Positions 35,579 through 42,519 of a stretch of DNA of 64,000 bases are shown here, one piece after another (within the stretch, counting starts at the first letter, position 1; every line of letters starts with the position of its first letter). The position numbers and the translations under genes were made by a program. The stretch spans positions 372,001 through 436,000 of the forward strand of contig CANLOY010000002.1 of NCBI GenBank assembly GCA_947493005.1. The letters are read 5' to 3'. The notes below the pieces were generated by a model. It saw only the letters and a program-made list of their open reading frames with translations, had not been told where the DNA came from and made no database searches. Source of the DNA: an uncultured Roseivirga sp. (GTDB taxonomy: Bacteria > Bacteroidota > Bacteroidia > Cytophagales > Cyclobacteriaceae).

Positions 35579-36006
35579 TTAGTCATCTAAAAAAGCTATT
35601 TCAGCTACATACTCCTGATACTTCTCTATTGCCTCTTTCTAATTTGAGTGACTTATTGAAAGTTGTAGTTCTAGAATATCTAGTTTTCTAGCATAAATCT
35701 GGACTTTCGAAAGCTTACCCTCCAAGTTATGATTAGTTCTTAGGCTTGTTACCACAATGGCGATAAGTGTAAAAAATGATGCTCCTATATACATAAATGC
35801 CAGGTAGTACCTAATGCATTTATTACAGGTTTACCAGCAGAAGCAGGAATACTGACGTAAACAGTCCCAATTATGCCACAACCTATAGCTGAATTTATAA
35901 GCCATTTGTTCCGTGGTTGAATTCTAGTGACATAGGAGTTTACTTTATACTTTTGCGCGTCAATACGTTCTTCTAATTTAATGCGTGTGATTATTGATTC
36001 TAAAGT
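35579..36006 (-). pseudogene. decayed two-TM membrane protein, SLATT-like
   Basis: Read on the minus strand from about 36006, one frame gives a charged helix (IKLEERIDAQKYKVNSYV) and a first hydrophobic segment (WLINSAIGCGIIGTVYV). It then shifts frame around 35803-35815 into a second hydrophobic segment (FMYIGASFFTLIAIVVTSL) and a helical tail (KVQIYARKLDILELQL) with an in-frame TAG at 35639-35641, ending at TAA 35579-35581. The layout of helix, two TM segments and a helical tail resembles SLATT effectors of nucleotide-signalling conflict systems; that naming is tentative. No start codon survives. Confidence 0.6.
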
Positions 36007-36038
36007 TTAAGATAATCAATAGATCAAATAATCACACG
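35984..36038. repeat. 12-bp perfect inverted repeat
   Basis: CGTGTGATTATT (35984-35995) and AATAATCACACG (36027-36038) face each other across 31 bases, between the decayed gene and the DUF6768-like gene. It may be a terminator or a footprint of the event that broke the neighbouring gene. Confidence 0.7.
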
Positions 36039-36046
36039 TATCAGTT

Positions 36047-36430
36047 CTAGTCCTGCTTCTTCATTAAAGAAACTTGATATTCGAGTCTCTTGATTTCCCT
36101 CATCAATGAATTCTTATCCATTTGATTCCAGCCCCATATCTTCAACAAAACCATAGCCATAAAGCATACAATAGTATAAAACATCCACTCCATTTTGTCT
36201 ACTATGACCTCGGAATCAAGCATATTAGTGAAAGTATAAATAGCCACAACAAGTGCTATTACATGGATGACAGCAATTAAAATGTTCATCCAACTATTTT
36301 TCCCTTTGAATAGCCCTATAAACTGTTGTGGGATATTTTGTTCTCCTAATTGATCAAAAAACTCAGCTTCCTCTTTAGAAAGTGCTTTTTGAATTAAATC
36401 ATCAACTTCTTCTTTGCTTTTGTTACTCAT
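36047..36430 (-). CDS. DUF6768-like small membrane protein, probable partner of the ECF sigma factor
   Basis: The 127-residue protein has an acidic soluble N-terminus (about 1-45, KEEVDDLIQKALSKEE), two predicted membrane helices (about 47-68 and 82-103) and a charged coiled C-terminal tail ending MKKQD. From memory this matches the DUF6768 proteins encoded behind Bacteroidota sigma genes. Its first bases overlap the sigma gene by eight, so the two are coupled. An anti-sigma or signal-relay role is inferred from position; no zinc-binding HxxxCxxC is present. Confidence 0.75.
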   Translation of the reverse strand: MSNKSKEEVDDLIQKALSKEEAEFFDQLGEQNIPQQFIGLFKGKNSWMNILIAVIHVIALVVAIYTFTNMLDSEVIVDKMEWMFYTIVCFMAMVLLKIWGWNQMDKNSLMREIKRLEYQVSLMKKQD

Positions 36431-36986
36431 GATAAACTTCCTTTAACTTATTTTTCAATTCCTTTCTTGCATAAAACAATCTGGATTTCACAGTACCTTC
36501 AGGCAATCTTAATGACTTAGCAATGAGCTTAACCGGGTACTTTTCCAGGTAAAAAAGTCGCAGAATTTCTTGATGGAGCACAGGTAACTGTTTAATGGCT
36601 CTCAACATCAAGTCTGTCTTTTCTTCTTCCGTAGATACTAACTCAACTACTTCATCCAAACATTTGGCAGTCTCATTAATAGCATTCCGTTCCTTTTGCT
36701 GTCCTCTTATAAAGTCGGCTGACCTTCTTTGAACTATTCGGTAAGCCCAAAAACGAAAAAATGCTGGGTCTTTAAGTTTATCTATACTCTTAAATATTGA
36801 AATCCAGCTTTCCTGAGCTACCTCATACGCCTGGTTCTTGTCTTTTACAAAATCAAAAGACCATTTGAGCACCTTAGGCTGCCATCTTTTCCAAAGAAGC
36901 CCTAATGCTTGTTGATCTTTCTCTTTACAGCGGAGAATTAACAACTCATCAAATATTTTGTCAGAACTTCGTTCCATAGGATTCAT
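36423..36986 (-). CDS. ECF-type RNA polymerase sigma factor
   Basis: I start at the ATG at 36986 (MNPMERSSDKIFDEL), 31 codons inside the longest frame, where sigma homology begins; an ATG three codons later is also possible. Region 2 is seen as LLWKRWQPKVLKWSFDFVKDKNQAYEVAQESWISIF with WAYRIVQRRSADFIRG (residue runs shortened by family comparison), and region 4 as LPVLHQEILRLFYLEKYPVKLIAKSLRLPEGTVKSRLFYARKEL. It is expected to direct polymerase to a small regulon. It is coupled by overlap to the membrane protein downstream. Confidence 0.88.
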   Translation of the reverse strand: MNPMERSSDKIFDELLILRCKEKDQQALGLLWKRWQPKVLKWSFDFVKDKNQAYEVAQESWISIFKSIDKLKDPAFFRFWAYRIVQRRSADFIRGQQKERNAINETAKCLDEVVELVSTEEEKTDLMLRAIKQLPVLHQEILRLFYLEKYPVKLIAKSLRLPEGTVKSRLFYARKELKNKLKEVYHE

Positions 36987-37182
36987 AGAAGAGTCGGGAA
37001 AAACCTGGAAAGGTTCAATCAATATACAACATATGGAATCAAAGTACCGCAGTACAACAGCCCCTGATGACACCGCCACTCTCTTAAGGCATTAAAACAC
37101 CCACTCGGTGGTAAGGCCAATTGAAACAATATTATACCATAATCAATTGGAGCTTTGAATCAGAGAAAAGACTATCTCATAG

Positions 37183-40100
37183 CTAGGAGAGTTCCAGTTC
37201 TTGATTTGGCAGCAAGTAGGAGTTTACTGTTTTTACCAATAGGTTATAGTTAACTGGCTTGGTTAAGTAATCATTCATTCCTGCAGCAAAACACTTCTCT
37301 TTTTCTCCTGTCATAACGGCTGCTGTTAATGCGATAATCGGAGTTTTTGACTTAGCACCATCCAACTCCCTGATCTTCCTGGTAGCTTCATAGCCATCCA
37401 TTACTGGCATCTGCAAATCCATCAATATCACATCAATATCTTCATTCAATAGAGTTTCAACTGCTATTACCCCATTTTCAGCACAGATCACCTCCATACC
37501 TTTATTCTTGAGCATCTTACTAGCTACCTTCTGGTTAGTAGGGTTGTCTTCCACCAGAAGTACTTTCCCTAAAACATTGGCTTTAGGTTTAATATTCTCA
37601 GGATAGGAACTTATACTTTCCTCTTCCATTTCAAACACTTTAACAGGGACATAGAATTTGAAAATCGATCCTTTATTCTCCTCACTCTCAACCCATATTT
37701 CACCCCTCATTTTCGCAACCAGCTCTTTGCTTATACTCAAGCCTAAGCCGGTTCCTCCATACTCTCTGGTATTTCCAGTATCAACCTGACTAAAACTTTC
37801 GAATATTCCTTCTTGATGAGCTTCTTGTATACCAATACCAGTATCAGTGACTGTAAACCAAATTTCGACCTCATCTGTATTCTCCTTGATCAAGGCCTCA
37901 GCAAAAATTGTAACTCCGCCAGAGTGAGTAAATTTGACTGCGTTTGATACTAAGTTCACAAGTACTTGTCTGATATGTTTTGCATCTCCTTCAACATAAG
38001 CCGGCACATCAGGCAGTATCCAGTGCTTTAATGTTATATTCTTTTCTTCTGCAGCGTAGGAAAATGAAGACACTATCTCCTTTAATAAGTCTTTAATACC
38101 AAATGGTTCAATCACTACCTCCAAACTTCCTGATTCAATTTTAGCAATATCCAAAATATCATCAACGATAGATTTTAAGGAGTCAGCAGAGCTTGATATA
38201 GTCTTTAATATATCCTCTTGTTCCCTGTCCAGATCACTTTCCAGTGATAACTGAGTAAGTCCCATAATACCATTCAAAGGGGTCCTTATCTCATGACTCA
38301 TATTGGCCAGAAACTTGTTTTTTATTTGATTGGCATCTTCAGCATCTTCAAGTGCAGACCTTAGTTTAGCTTCTACTCGCTTTCTTTCCCCAATCTCCTT
38401 ATGCAGTTCTGACGAACGTTCATCAACAAGTAACTCTAACTGCTGACGTTTACGCTTTAATCGCTGCTCTCTTAACCAGAAAAAGAGCACAATCAGGCCT
38501 ACTATTAATAGAACCATTAGTACTCTAAACCAAAGCGACTGGTAAGGATGTGGTTGTACTCTAATGCTCAAAACTCGTTCTTCAGACCAGCCACCTGAAA
38601 GTCTTCCCTTTGATTGGAAAACAAAATCATAGTTCTTACCCGTAGGGATCTCTTTATATGATGCTTGCCCAATTTTGGTTTCAATCCAATCATCGTCATA
38701 ATTGGTTAGCTTATATCTATATAGCACATCATCTGGTCTAACATAATCCAAAGCACTAAATTCAATAAGAAAGTTATTCTGCTCACAACCTAAAATAAGG
38801 TCGTCAATTAAGGCAATGCTCCTGTCCAAAGGGGAATTTTCTTCTCCGGCCTTCACTTTCTCATCATTAACAGTCAGCCTGATAAAATTAGGGTTCTGTT
38901 TGATCTCAAAATCTTTAACCTTCATTGGATTAAGCTCGGTAAGCCCGCTTAGTCCACCCATAAAGATTCTATTATCATTACTTTTAGAAGCGGCTCTTGC
39001 TGAAAATTGATTACCCTGGAGTCCGTCACTAATATCATAATTGTTCACAGAGACTTTCTCCAGACTATCAACACCAACTCGAAGTTTCGTCACACCATCG
39101 TTAGTTGAAAGCCACATAACTCCTTGATCATCCTCTACAATTGATCTTATATCCTGAGCTTTTAGCCCACTTTTTTTATCATATACCTTTACAACTTTTA
39201 AATCATTATCTAGCAACAACGCTCCATCTTCTTGGGTCCCAACCCATATCCTATCTTTTGAATCTTTATATACTTCGTTAATAGGGATATCGTCCGGCAA
39301 CTTTTTAAACCCATTGAAAGGTACTTTTACCAAAATCCCTTTCTCAAACTTGAAAAGTCCTTTTCCTGTCGCAACCAAAACCATTTCATTAAACTTCTTA
39401 ATTGAACGAATGGAAGGGACTAAATCCATTTTCACTCCGTCTATCATAAAATCCACATGTCTCAGCATCCTACTGACACTAGCATACAGTTTAACCCCAT
39501 GTTCTTCCGTTCCAAGCCAGACATTGTCATTCTCATCAACCATAACAGTATTAACAACATGCCCCTTTAACTGGGTTGGCATGATATACTCAAATCCCTT
39601 CCTACTATTTCTCCATTTCACCAAACCATTATTAGTACCTAGCCAAAGGTAGTCTGCACTGCATTGCCCTATTGATAATATACCATTGACATCATTACTT
39701 AACTTTTTAGGAAATGGATAATGAACGAATTTATTTGTAGAGGGATCTAGTCTAGACATACCTCTTCTTGAACCCAACCAGACACCTCCATCTCTTGCTG
39801 AAAAAATAGAAAACAGCGCATAATCCATTAAATCATTATCCGTTCCATCGGCCCTCGTTTGTCCGTAGTAATCGAATAAGTTATCCGCTTCATGATAAAA
39901 ATTAACTCCAGAATTAGGAGTAGAAATCCAAACAACCCCAGATCTATCTTGATAAACATCTCTCAGTACTGGGTCGGAGAGTGAATATGCATTATCAAAA
40001 TCATGTTGATAATGAAATATTTTACCTGTACTTGGATTTATAACACTTACACCATTATTTGTTGTAACCCAAACATCTCTTTGATTAACAACTGCAATAT

Positions 40101-40875
40101 CATTGACAAAGTCAGATATTATCCCTTGTGAACTGTTCTTGGCATACTCTTTTAGTCCGCCATTACGGTATTCAAAAAGTCCACTTCCATACGTTCCAAT
40201 CCATAGTTTCTTATCAGTTGACAGTAGGCTGGAAATTGGTTTACCTTGAAGCATATCCACTCTATTGAGCCTATCGTCACTAACGACAAAGAGTCCTTCA
40301 GAACTTCCAACCCACAAACGTGATTCAAACATTTGAAGTACTGACAACCTTGTTTCTGTATTAGATAGGTCAGATACTTTCAAATCGCTTAACTTTTTAT
40401 GAGTTGTTCCATCTATCTCAACTAAATGTTGATTCAATATCATCCACAAATCACCTTCTTCATCTTCTTTAATGTCTACTACAGAAATACCACTTGCACT
40501 TTCAAAATCTCCCAGAACATTCACCTTTCTGAATTTGTCTCTGTTTCTGTCGAAGAGATTCAAACCATCCTTGGTTCCCACCCATAGTCTCTGCTGGCTA
40601 TCTTCAAAAAGAACTGTGATATAATTATTGCTAAGTGTAGTACTGTCAGACCGGCTATGCTTATAAATTTCAAAGTCATTATAACCATTCACTCGATTGA
40701 GTCCTTCTTCAGTTCCAAACCAAATGAACCCAAGGTAGTCTTGAATAATAGAAGTTGTCTTGTCACTTGACAACCCATAATCGGCAAACAGGTGATAAAA
40801 AAAAGGGCTTTTTGACTGGGATTTAAGGCATAAGCTTAGGCAGCTCAAAAAATAAATGAGTAGTAGTTTTCTCAT
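37183..40875 (-). CDS. hybrid sensor histidine kinase with propeller sensor and C-terminal receiver
   Basis: The start at 40875 (MRKLLLIYFLSCLSLCL) begins a signal peptide; four codons upstream is another ATG. The 1230-residue protein has propeller repeats (GTKDGLNLFDRN, GTEEHGVKL, GTQEDGALLLD), a Y_Y_Y domain (YRYKLTNYDDDW), one TM helix (about 780-800), HisKA with phospho-acceptor His in NMSHEIRTPLNGIMG, HATPase motifs NLVSNAVKF, DTGIGI and GTGLGLSIS, and a receiver with DLQMPVMDG. Unlike classic HTCS proteins it has no AraC DNA-binding domain, so output must pass to another protein. The sensed glycan is unknown. Confidence 0.92.
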   Translation of the reverse strand: MRKLLLIYFLSCLSLCLKSQSKSPFFYHLFADYGLSSDKTTSIIQDYLGFIWFGTEEGLNRVNGYNDFEIYKHSRSDSTTLSNNYITVLFEDSQQRLWVGTKDGLNLFDRNRDKFRKVNVLGDFESASGISVVDIKEDEEGDLWMILNQHLVEIDGTTHKKLSDLKVSDLSNTETRLSVLQMFESRLWVGSSEGLFVVSDDRLNRVDMLQGKPISSLLSTDKKLWIGTYGSGLFEYRNGGLKEYAKNSSQGIISDFVNDIAVVNQRDVWVTTNNGVSVINPSTGKIFHYQHDFDNAYSLSDPVLRDVYQDRSGVVWISTPNSGVNFYHEADNLFDYYGQTRADGTDNDLMDYALFSIFSARDGGVWLGSRRGMSRLDPSTNKFVHYPFPKKLSNDVNGILSIGQCSADYLWLGTNNGLVKWRNSRKGFEYIMPTQLKGHVVNTVMVDENDNVWLGTEEHGVKLYASVSRMLRHVDFMIDGVKMDLVPSIRSIKKFNEMVLVATGKGLFKFEKGILVKVPFNGFKKLPDDIPINEVYKDSKDRIWVGTQEDGALLLDNDLKVVKVYDKKSGLKAQDIRSIVEDDQGVMWLSTNDGVTKLRVGVDSLEKVSVNNYDISDGLQGNQFSARAASKSNDNRIFMGGLSGLTELNPMKVKDFEIKQNPNFIRLTVNDEKVKAGEENSPLDRSIALIDDLILGCEQNNFLIEFSALDYVRPDDVLYRYKLTNYDDDWIETKIGQASYKEIPTGKNYDFVFQSKGRLSGGWSEERVLSIRVQPHPYQSLWFRVLMVLLIVGLIVLFFWLREQRLKRKRQQLELLVDERSSELHKEIGERKRVEAKLRSALEDAEDANQIKNKFLANMSHEIRTPLNGIMGLTQLSLESDLDREQEDILKTISSSADSLKSIVDDILDIAKIESGSLEVVIEPFGIKDLLKEIVSSFSYAAEEKNITLKHWILPDVPAYVEGDAKHIRQVLVNLVSNAVKFTHSGGVTIFAEALIKENTDEVEIWFTVTDTGIGIQEAHQEGIFESFSQVDTGNTREYGGTGLGLSISKELVAKMRGEIWVESEENKGSIFKFYVPVKVFEMEEESISSYPENIKPKANVLGKVLLVEDNPTNQKVASKMLKNKGMEVICAENGVIAVETLLNEDIDVILMDLQMPVMDGYEATRKIRELDGAKSKTPIIALTAAVMTGEKEKCFAAGMNDYLTKPVNYNLLVKTVNSYLLPNQELELS

Positions 40876-40887
40876 ACGTAGTGTCAA

Positions 40888-41344
40888 GGTAATCCTCTAA
40901 TTTACATTTATTTTCAGAGAACTAAAAAAATACAACTGTTTGGCTTTCAAAAGAATACAGTTAACACTAGGACAGCTATCAATTATTGAAGCTTTGCAAT
41001 ATCCAATTAATGTTATATTGGTTTAACATCAAACCGGTTATTCATAAAGCCTTTCAAGCAATACTTAGGTTATCTGATAATGCTATGCTAAACTCATATG
41101 TCACGCACTATCCTCCTTTTGATAAGCCGTCTCCTTAAATACCCCCTACCTTCTGTTATGTAAAACATCAGGTTTGTTTTTAAGAAAACCGTCTAAACGA
41201 TTGAGCAACTTATTAAATCACGACTGTATCAAGCCCTACCTATTCAGAGGAATAGTAAAAAAAACAAATACACTACAAACAACTAATAATCAGTAAGTTA
41301 AATACTTTTGCATTAAACAAAACCAAGCTATCAGGAAATTTATT
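40888..41344. other. AT-rich intergenic stretch without a recognisable gene
   Basis: About 450 bases between the kinase gene and the structured-RNA region. No long frame, tRNA or strong hairpin was seen. A TACTTTTG box at 41303-41310 fits TAnnTTTG but lacks a TTG at the right distance. Confidence 0.5.
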
Positions 41345-41376
41345 TTGCAAATTCAAAAATGATTTTAATACATTTG
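41345..41376 (+). promoter_or_regulatory. predicted promoter upstream of the structured-RNA array
   Basis: TTG at 41345-41347 and TACATTTG (TAnnTTTG) at 41369-41376, 21 bases apart. It is the best Bacteroidota-style promoter upstream of the RNA array. Confidence 0.5.
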
Positions 41377-41382
41377 CAGCAA

Positions 41383-41536
41383 GAAAAAGCGAAATGATAA
41401 AGAGCTATTTACATACTCAATTAGGGACACCACTTCGAATTAGTGATGTTGAAAATTGTTGTGTAATGAGGTTCGGATAAGATATATTTCTTATAATGAG
41501 ATATTGAAACCCGGGCCTTACAGCCTGGGTTTTTTT
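41383..41536 (+). ncRNA. possible short leader or small RNA ending in a terminator
   Basis: The promoter at 41345-41376 and the intrinsic terminator at 41508-41536 bracket about 150 bases with no plausible ORF but a TTCGAATTA-capped hairpin (around 41427-41451). Either a free small RNA or an attenuated leader of the following array. Confidence 0.4.
41508..41536 (+). terminator. strong intrinsic terminator
   Basis: AACCCGGGC and GCCTGGGTT pair (one G-U) around CTTACA and continue into a T-run. Confidence 0.88.
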
Positions 41537-41671
41537 ATGACTAAAAATTTACGAATGCAAGTACGCAAAGAAGAATTACATATTGATCGTTCGTGGAGCA
41601 CAAGTCCAAGTCAAAATGATTTTGGAAAAGGTGAAATCCATCGAATGCATAAGGTCGAGCACGATATTTGA
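41537..41671 (+). CDS. possible 44-codon small ORF between two terminators
   Basis: ATG at 41537 directly follows the T-run of the first terminator and the frame stops at TGA 41669-41671, just before a hairpin. The product would be basic and polar (MTKNLRMQVRKEEL...HKVEHDI) with no TM or signal. No family recognised. A longer frame beginning upstream would read through the terminator and is less likely. Coding status is uncertain. Confidence 0.3.
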   Translation: MTKNLRMQVRKEELHIDRSWSTSPSQNDFGKGEIHRMHKVEHDI

Positions 41672-41692
41672 CAAAACTGTACTTCAGTTTTG
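41672..41692 (+). other. perfect 8-bp hairpin
   Basis: CAAAACTG and CAGTTTTG pair around TACTT immediately after the small ORF and immediately before the next terminator. Confidence 0.7.
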
Positions 41693-41727
41693 AAAAGCCC
41701 GATCTTATTCCAAGGTCGGGCTTTTTT
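41693..41727 (+). terminator. intrinsic terminator before the tRNA-like elements
   Basis: AAAAGCCCGA (41693-41702) pairs with TCGGGCTTTT (41716-41725), followed by T residues. The first tRNA-like element begins four bases later. Confidence 0.82.
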
Positions 41728-41730
41728 ATT

Positions 41731-41802
41731 GTCAGGATGGCCCTATGGTAAGGCACCGGTCCGCAAAACTGGAGGTCATCGGTTCGAATCCGATTCCTGA
41801 CT
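41731..41802 (+). tRNA. tRNA-Cys-like element (GCA), atypical C33
   Basis: It folds as a full cloverleaf: acceptor GTCAGGA/TCCTGAC, D stem GCC/GGC with GG in the loop, anticodon arm CCGGT-CCGCAAA-ACTGG, variable AGGTC, T arm ATCGG-TTCGAAT-CCGAT and U73 as in tRNA-Cys. The residue before the GCA anticodon is C instead of the nearly universal U33. It is either a functional but odd tRNA-Cys or a tRNA mimic. CCA is not encoded. Confidence 0.65.
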
Positions 41803-41807
41803 TTAAT

Positions 41808-41880
41808 CACAAGGTGGCCCAAAGGGAAGGCGTCAGTACCTAAGGCACTGAAGATGCAGGTTCGAAACCTGCCCTTGTAT
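41808..41880 (+). tRNA. tRNA-like element with abnormal anticodon arm (TAA)
   Basis: The acceptor pairs over six bases (ACAAGG/CCTTGT), the D stem is GCC/GGC and the T arm GCAGG-TTCGAAA-CCTGC is perfect. The anticodon arm is irregular: either TCAGT/ACTGA with a 9-base loop, or CAGTA/CACTG with an A-C mismatch and loop CCTAAGG (TAA with C33). A real tRNA-Leu(UAA) would have a long variable arm, which is absent. It lies six bases after the Cys-like element. A pseudo-tRNA or mimic is more likely than a translating tRNA. Confidence 0.5.
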
Positions 41881-41932
41881 TGAGCAAAAGACCAATATCC
41901 AAACAAACTGAACGAGTAACCGACTTATTCAG

Positions 41933-41990
41933 AAAGCCTCTTCTGAGAGGTAAAGAAGAGGTCATTCATTAAATGGCCTCTTCTCAGAAA
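41933..41990 (+). other. pair of CCTCTTCT stem-loops around a small ORF start
   Basis: CCTCT/AGAGG around 41938-41950 and a 13-bp stem (AGAAGAGGTCATT with AATGGCCTCTTCT, one G-U) just after it share the GCCTCTTCT sequence, so they can form alternative pairings. The second stem contains the ATG at 41973. Confidence 0.5.
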
Positions 41991-42068
41991 ATAGTAAAGC
42001 TCAAAAGAGCGGAAAAGAAGCTAAAGGAGAGGCAGAACGAGTGTCTCCTGAAACTGGAGAAGGGTTAA
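41973..42068 (+). CDS. possible 31-codon basic/helical small ORF
   Basis: ATG at 41973 to TAA at 42066-42068. The product would be a Lys/Glu-rich helix (KIVKLKRAEKKLKERQ). Its start lies in the stem of a 13-bp hairpin, so translation could be structure-controlled. No family recognised; it could be chance in purine-rich RNA. Confidence 0.3.
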   Translation: MASSQKIVKLKRAEKKLKERQNECLLKLEKG

Positions 42069-42185
42069 AGCCCCTAAATAGTGCTTCGTTCGGACTATGA
42101 TGTTTGAAAAAGCTCCAGTGTACATAGCAGGTTATTCCAGAGTGAAATTCATTAATCATGAACTGATTCTGAGAATGACCTTAAT

Positions 42186-42268
42186 GGAAATGCGATAACG
42201 ATGGCGAGTTATATCGGTCTGTAAAACCGATGCTGTATGCTGAATAGGTTCGAATCCTATCATTTCCA
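42186..42268 (+). tRNA. tRNA-Tyr-like element (GTA)
   Basis: The acceptor GGAAATG/CATTTCC is perfect; the D arm ATAAC/GTTAT has GG in its loop; the anticodon arm TCGGT-CTGTAAA-ACCGA has normal U33 and GTA; a 13-base variable region fits class II tRNA-Tyr; the T arm ATAGG-TTCGAAT-CCTAT is perfect; discriminator A. Position 8 is C instead of U, and the D loop lacks the usual leading A. Possibly functional, possibly a mimic like its neighbours. Confidence 0.6.
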
Positions 42269-42269
42269 C

Positions 42270-42367
42270 GGGAATATTACTCAGGTATAAGACCTGATGA
42301 GGGCTTCGGTATAGCCCCATAGTGCCGGAAACGGTATGCTGCTTAATAGTTGAAGGTGTTCCCACCA
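42270..42367 (+). ncRNA. tRNA-like element with encoded CCA end and three internal hairpins
   Basis: A 7-bp acceptor-like helix (GGGAATA at 42270-42276, TGTTCCC at 42357-42363) ends in ACCA. Inside are three hairpins in series: TCAGGT-ATAAG-ACCTGA, GGGCT-TCGGTAT-AGCCC and TGCCG-GAAA-CGGTA. There is no TTCGAnT T-loop, so it is not a standard tRNA. Its 3' helix strand overlaps sequence that can also pair in the next element, so the two folds are mutually exclusive. Confidence 0.5.
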
Positions 42368-42454
42368 TAGGCTTAAGGCGAAGGTTCGAATCCTTCTCTC
42401 GACAAGAGTCGGGATAGCTCAGCTTGGTTAGAGTGTAAGCACCACTTATGTGGA

Positions 42455-42471
42455 ATGGACTGTTACTCCAT
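42455..42471 (+). other. free-standing anticodon-arm-like hairpin (GTT)
   Basis: ATGGA-CTGTTAC-TCCAT has a 7-base loop with U33 and a GTT (Asn) anticodon, but no T arm or acceptor follows. It sits inside the larger Y RNA-like domain. Confidence 0.5.
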
Positions 42472-42472
42472 C

Positions 42473-42490
42473 AGAAGTGCTGACTTCTTT
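42473..42490 (+). terminator. short hairpin, possible terminator or processing site
   Basis: AGAAGT and ACTTCT pair around GCTG and run into TTT then AAAAA. The T-run is short, so termination would be partial. Confidence 0.4.
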
Positions 42491-42519
42491 AAAAACAGCA
42501 ACACTTAGAAGAGGTGTTT

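Larger units (their letters stand above)
42354..42506 (+). ncRNA. Y RNA-like molecule with a circularly permuted tRNA domain
   Basis: Reading 5' to 3': CCAC(C)ATAG, anticodon-stem strand GCTTA (42371-42375), AGGC, T arm GAAGG-TTCGAAT-CCTTC, acceptor strand TCTCGAC, tetraloop AAGA, acceptor strand GTCGGGA (42408-42414), TA, D arm GCTC-AGCTTGGTTA-GAGT, G, stem strand TAAGC (42436-42440), then TTATGTGG closing the outer helix. All stems match a tRNA, but the 3' half precedes the 5' half and the acceptor end is capped. Bacterial Y RNAs have this plan. AGGTGTT (42354-42360) and AACACTT (42500-42506) can close a larger domain containing two more hairpins. Confidence 0.68.

Noticed and set aside
41456-41536. 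N-terminal extension of the small ORF ending at 41671
   Set aside because: It would have to be translated through a strong intrinsic terminator; the ATG directly after the terminator is the more plausible start.
41541-41906. 121-codon minus-strand frame across the tRNA-like elements
   Set aside because: It is antisense to two terminator/tRNA-like structures and its translation has no domain character.
42156-42368. 70-codon minus-strand frame
   Set aside because: Antisense to the Tyr-like and CCA-ending elements; no signal, domain or plausible start context.
42408-42490. Intron-containing linear tRNA-Asn (D arm, insert, GTT anticodon arm)
   Set aside because: No T arm or 3' acceptor strand follows the GTT hairpin, while a perfectly matching T arm and acceptor strand lie just upstream; the permuted reading explains all stems.
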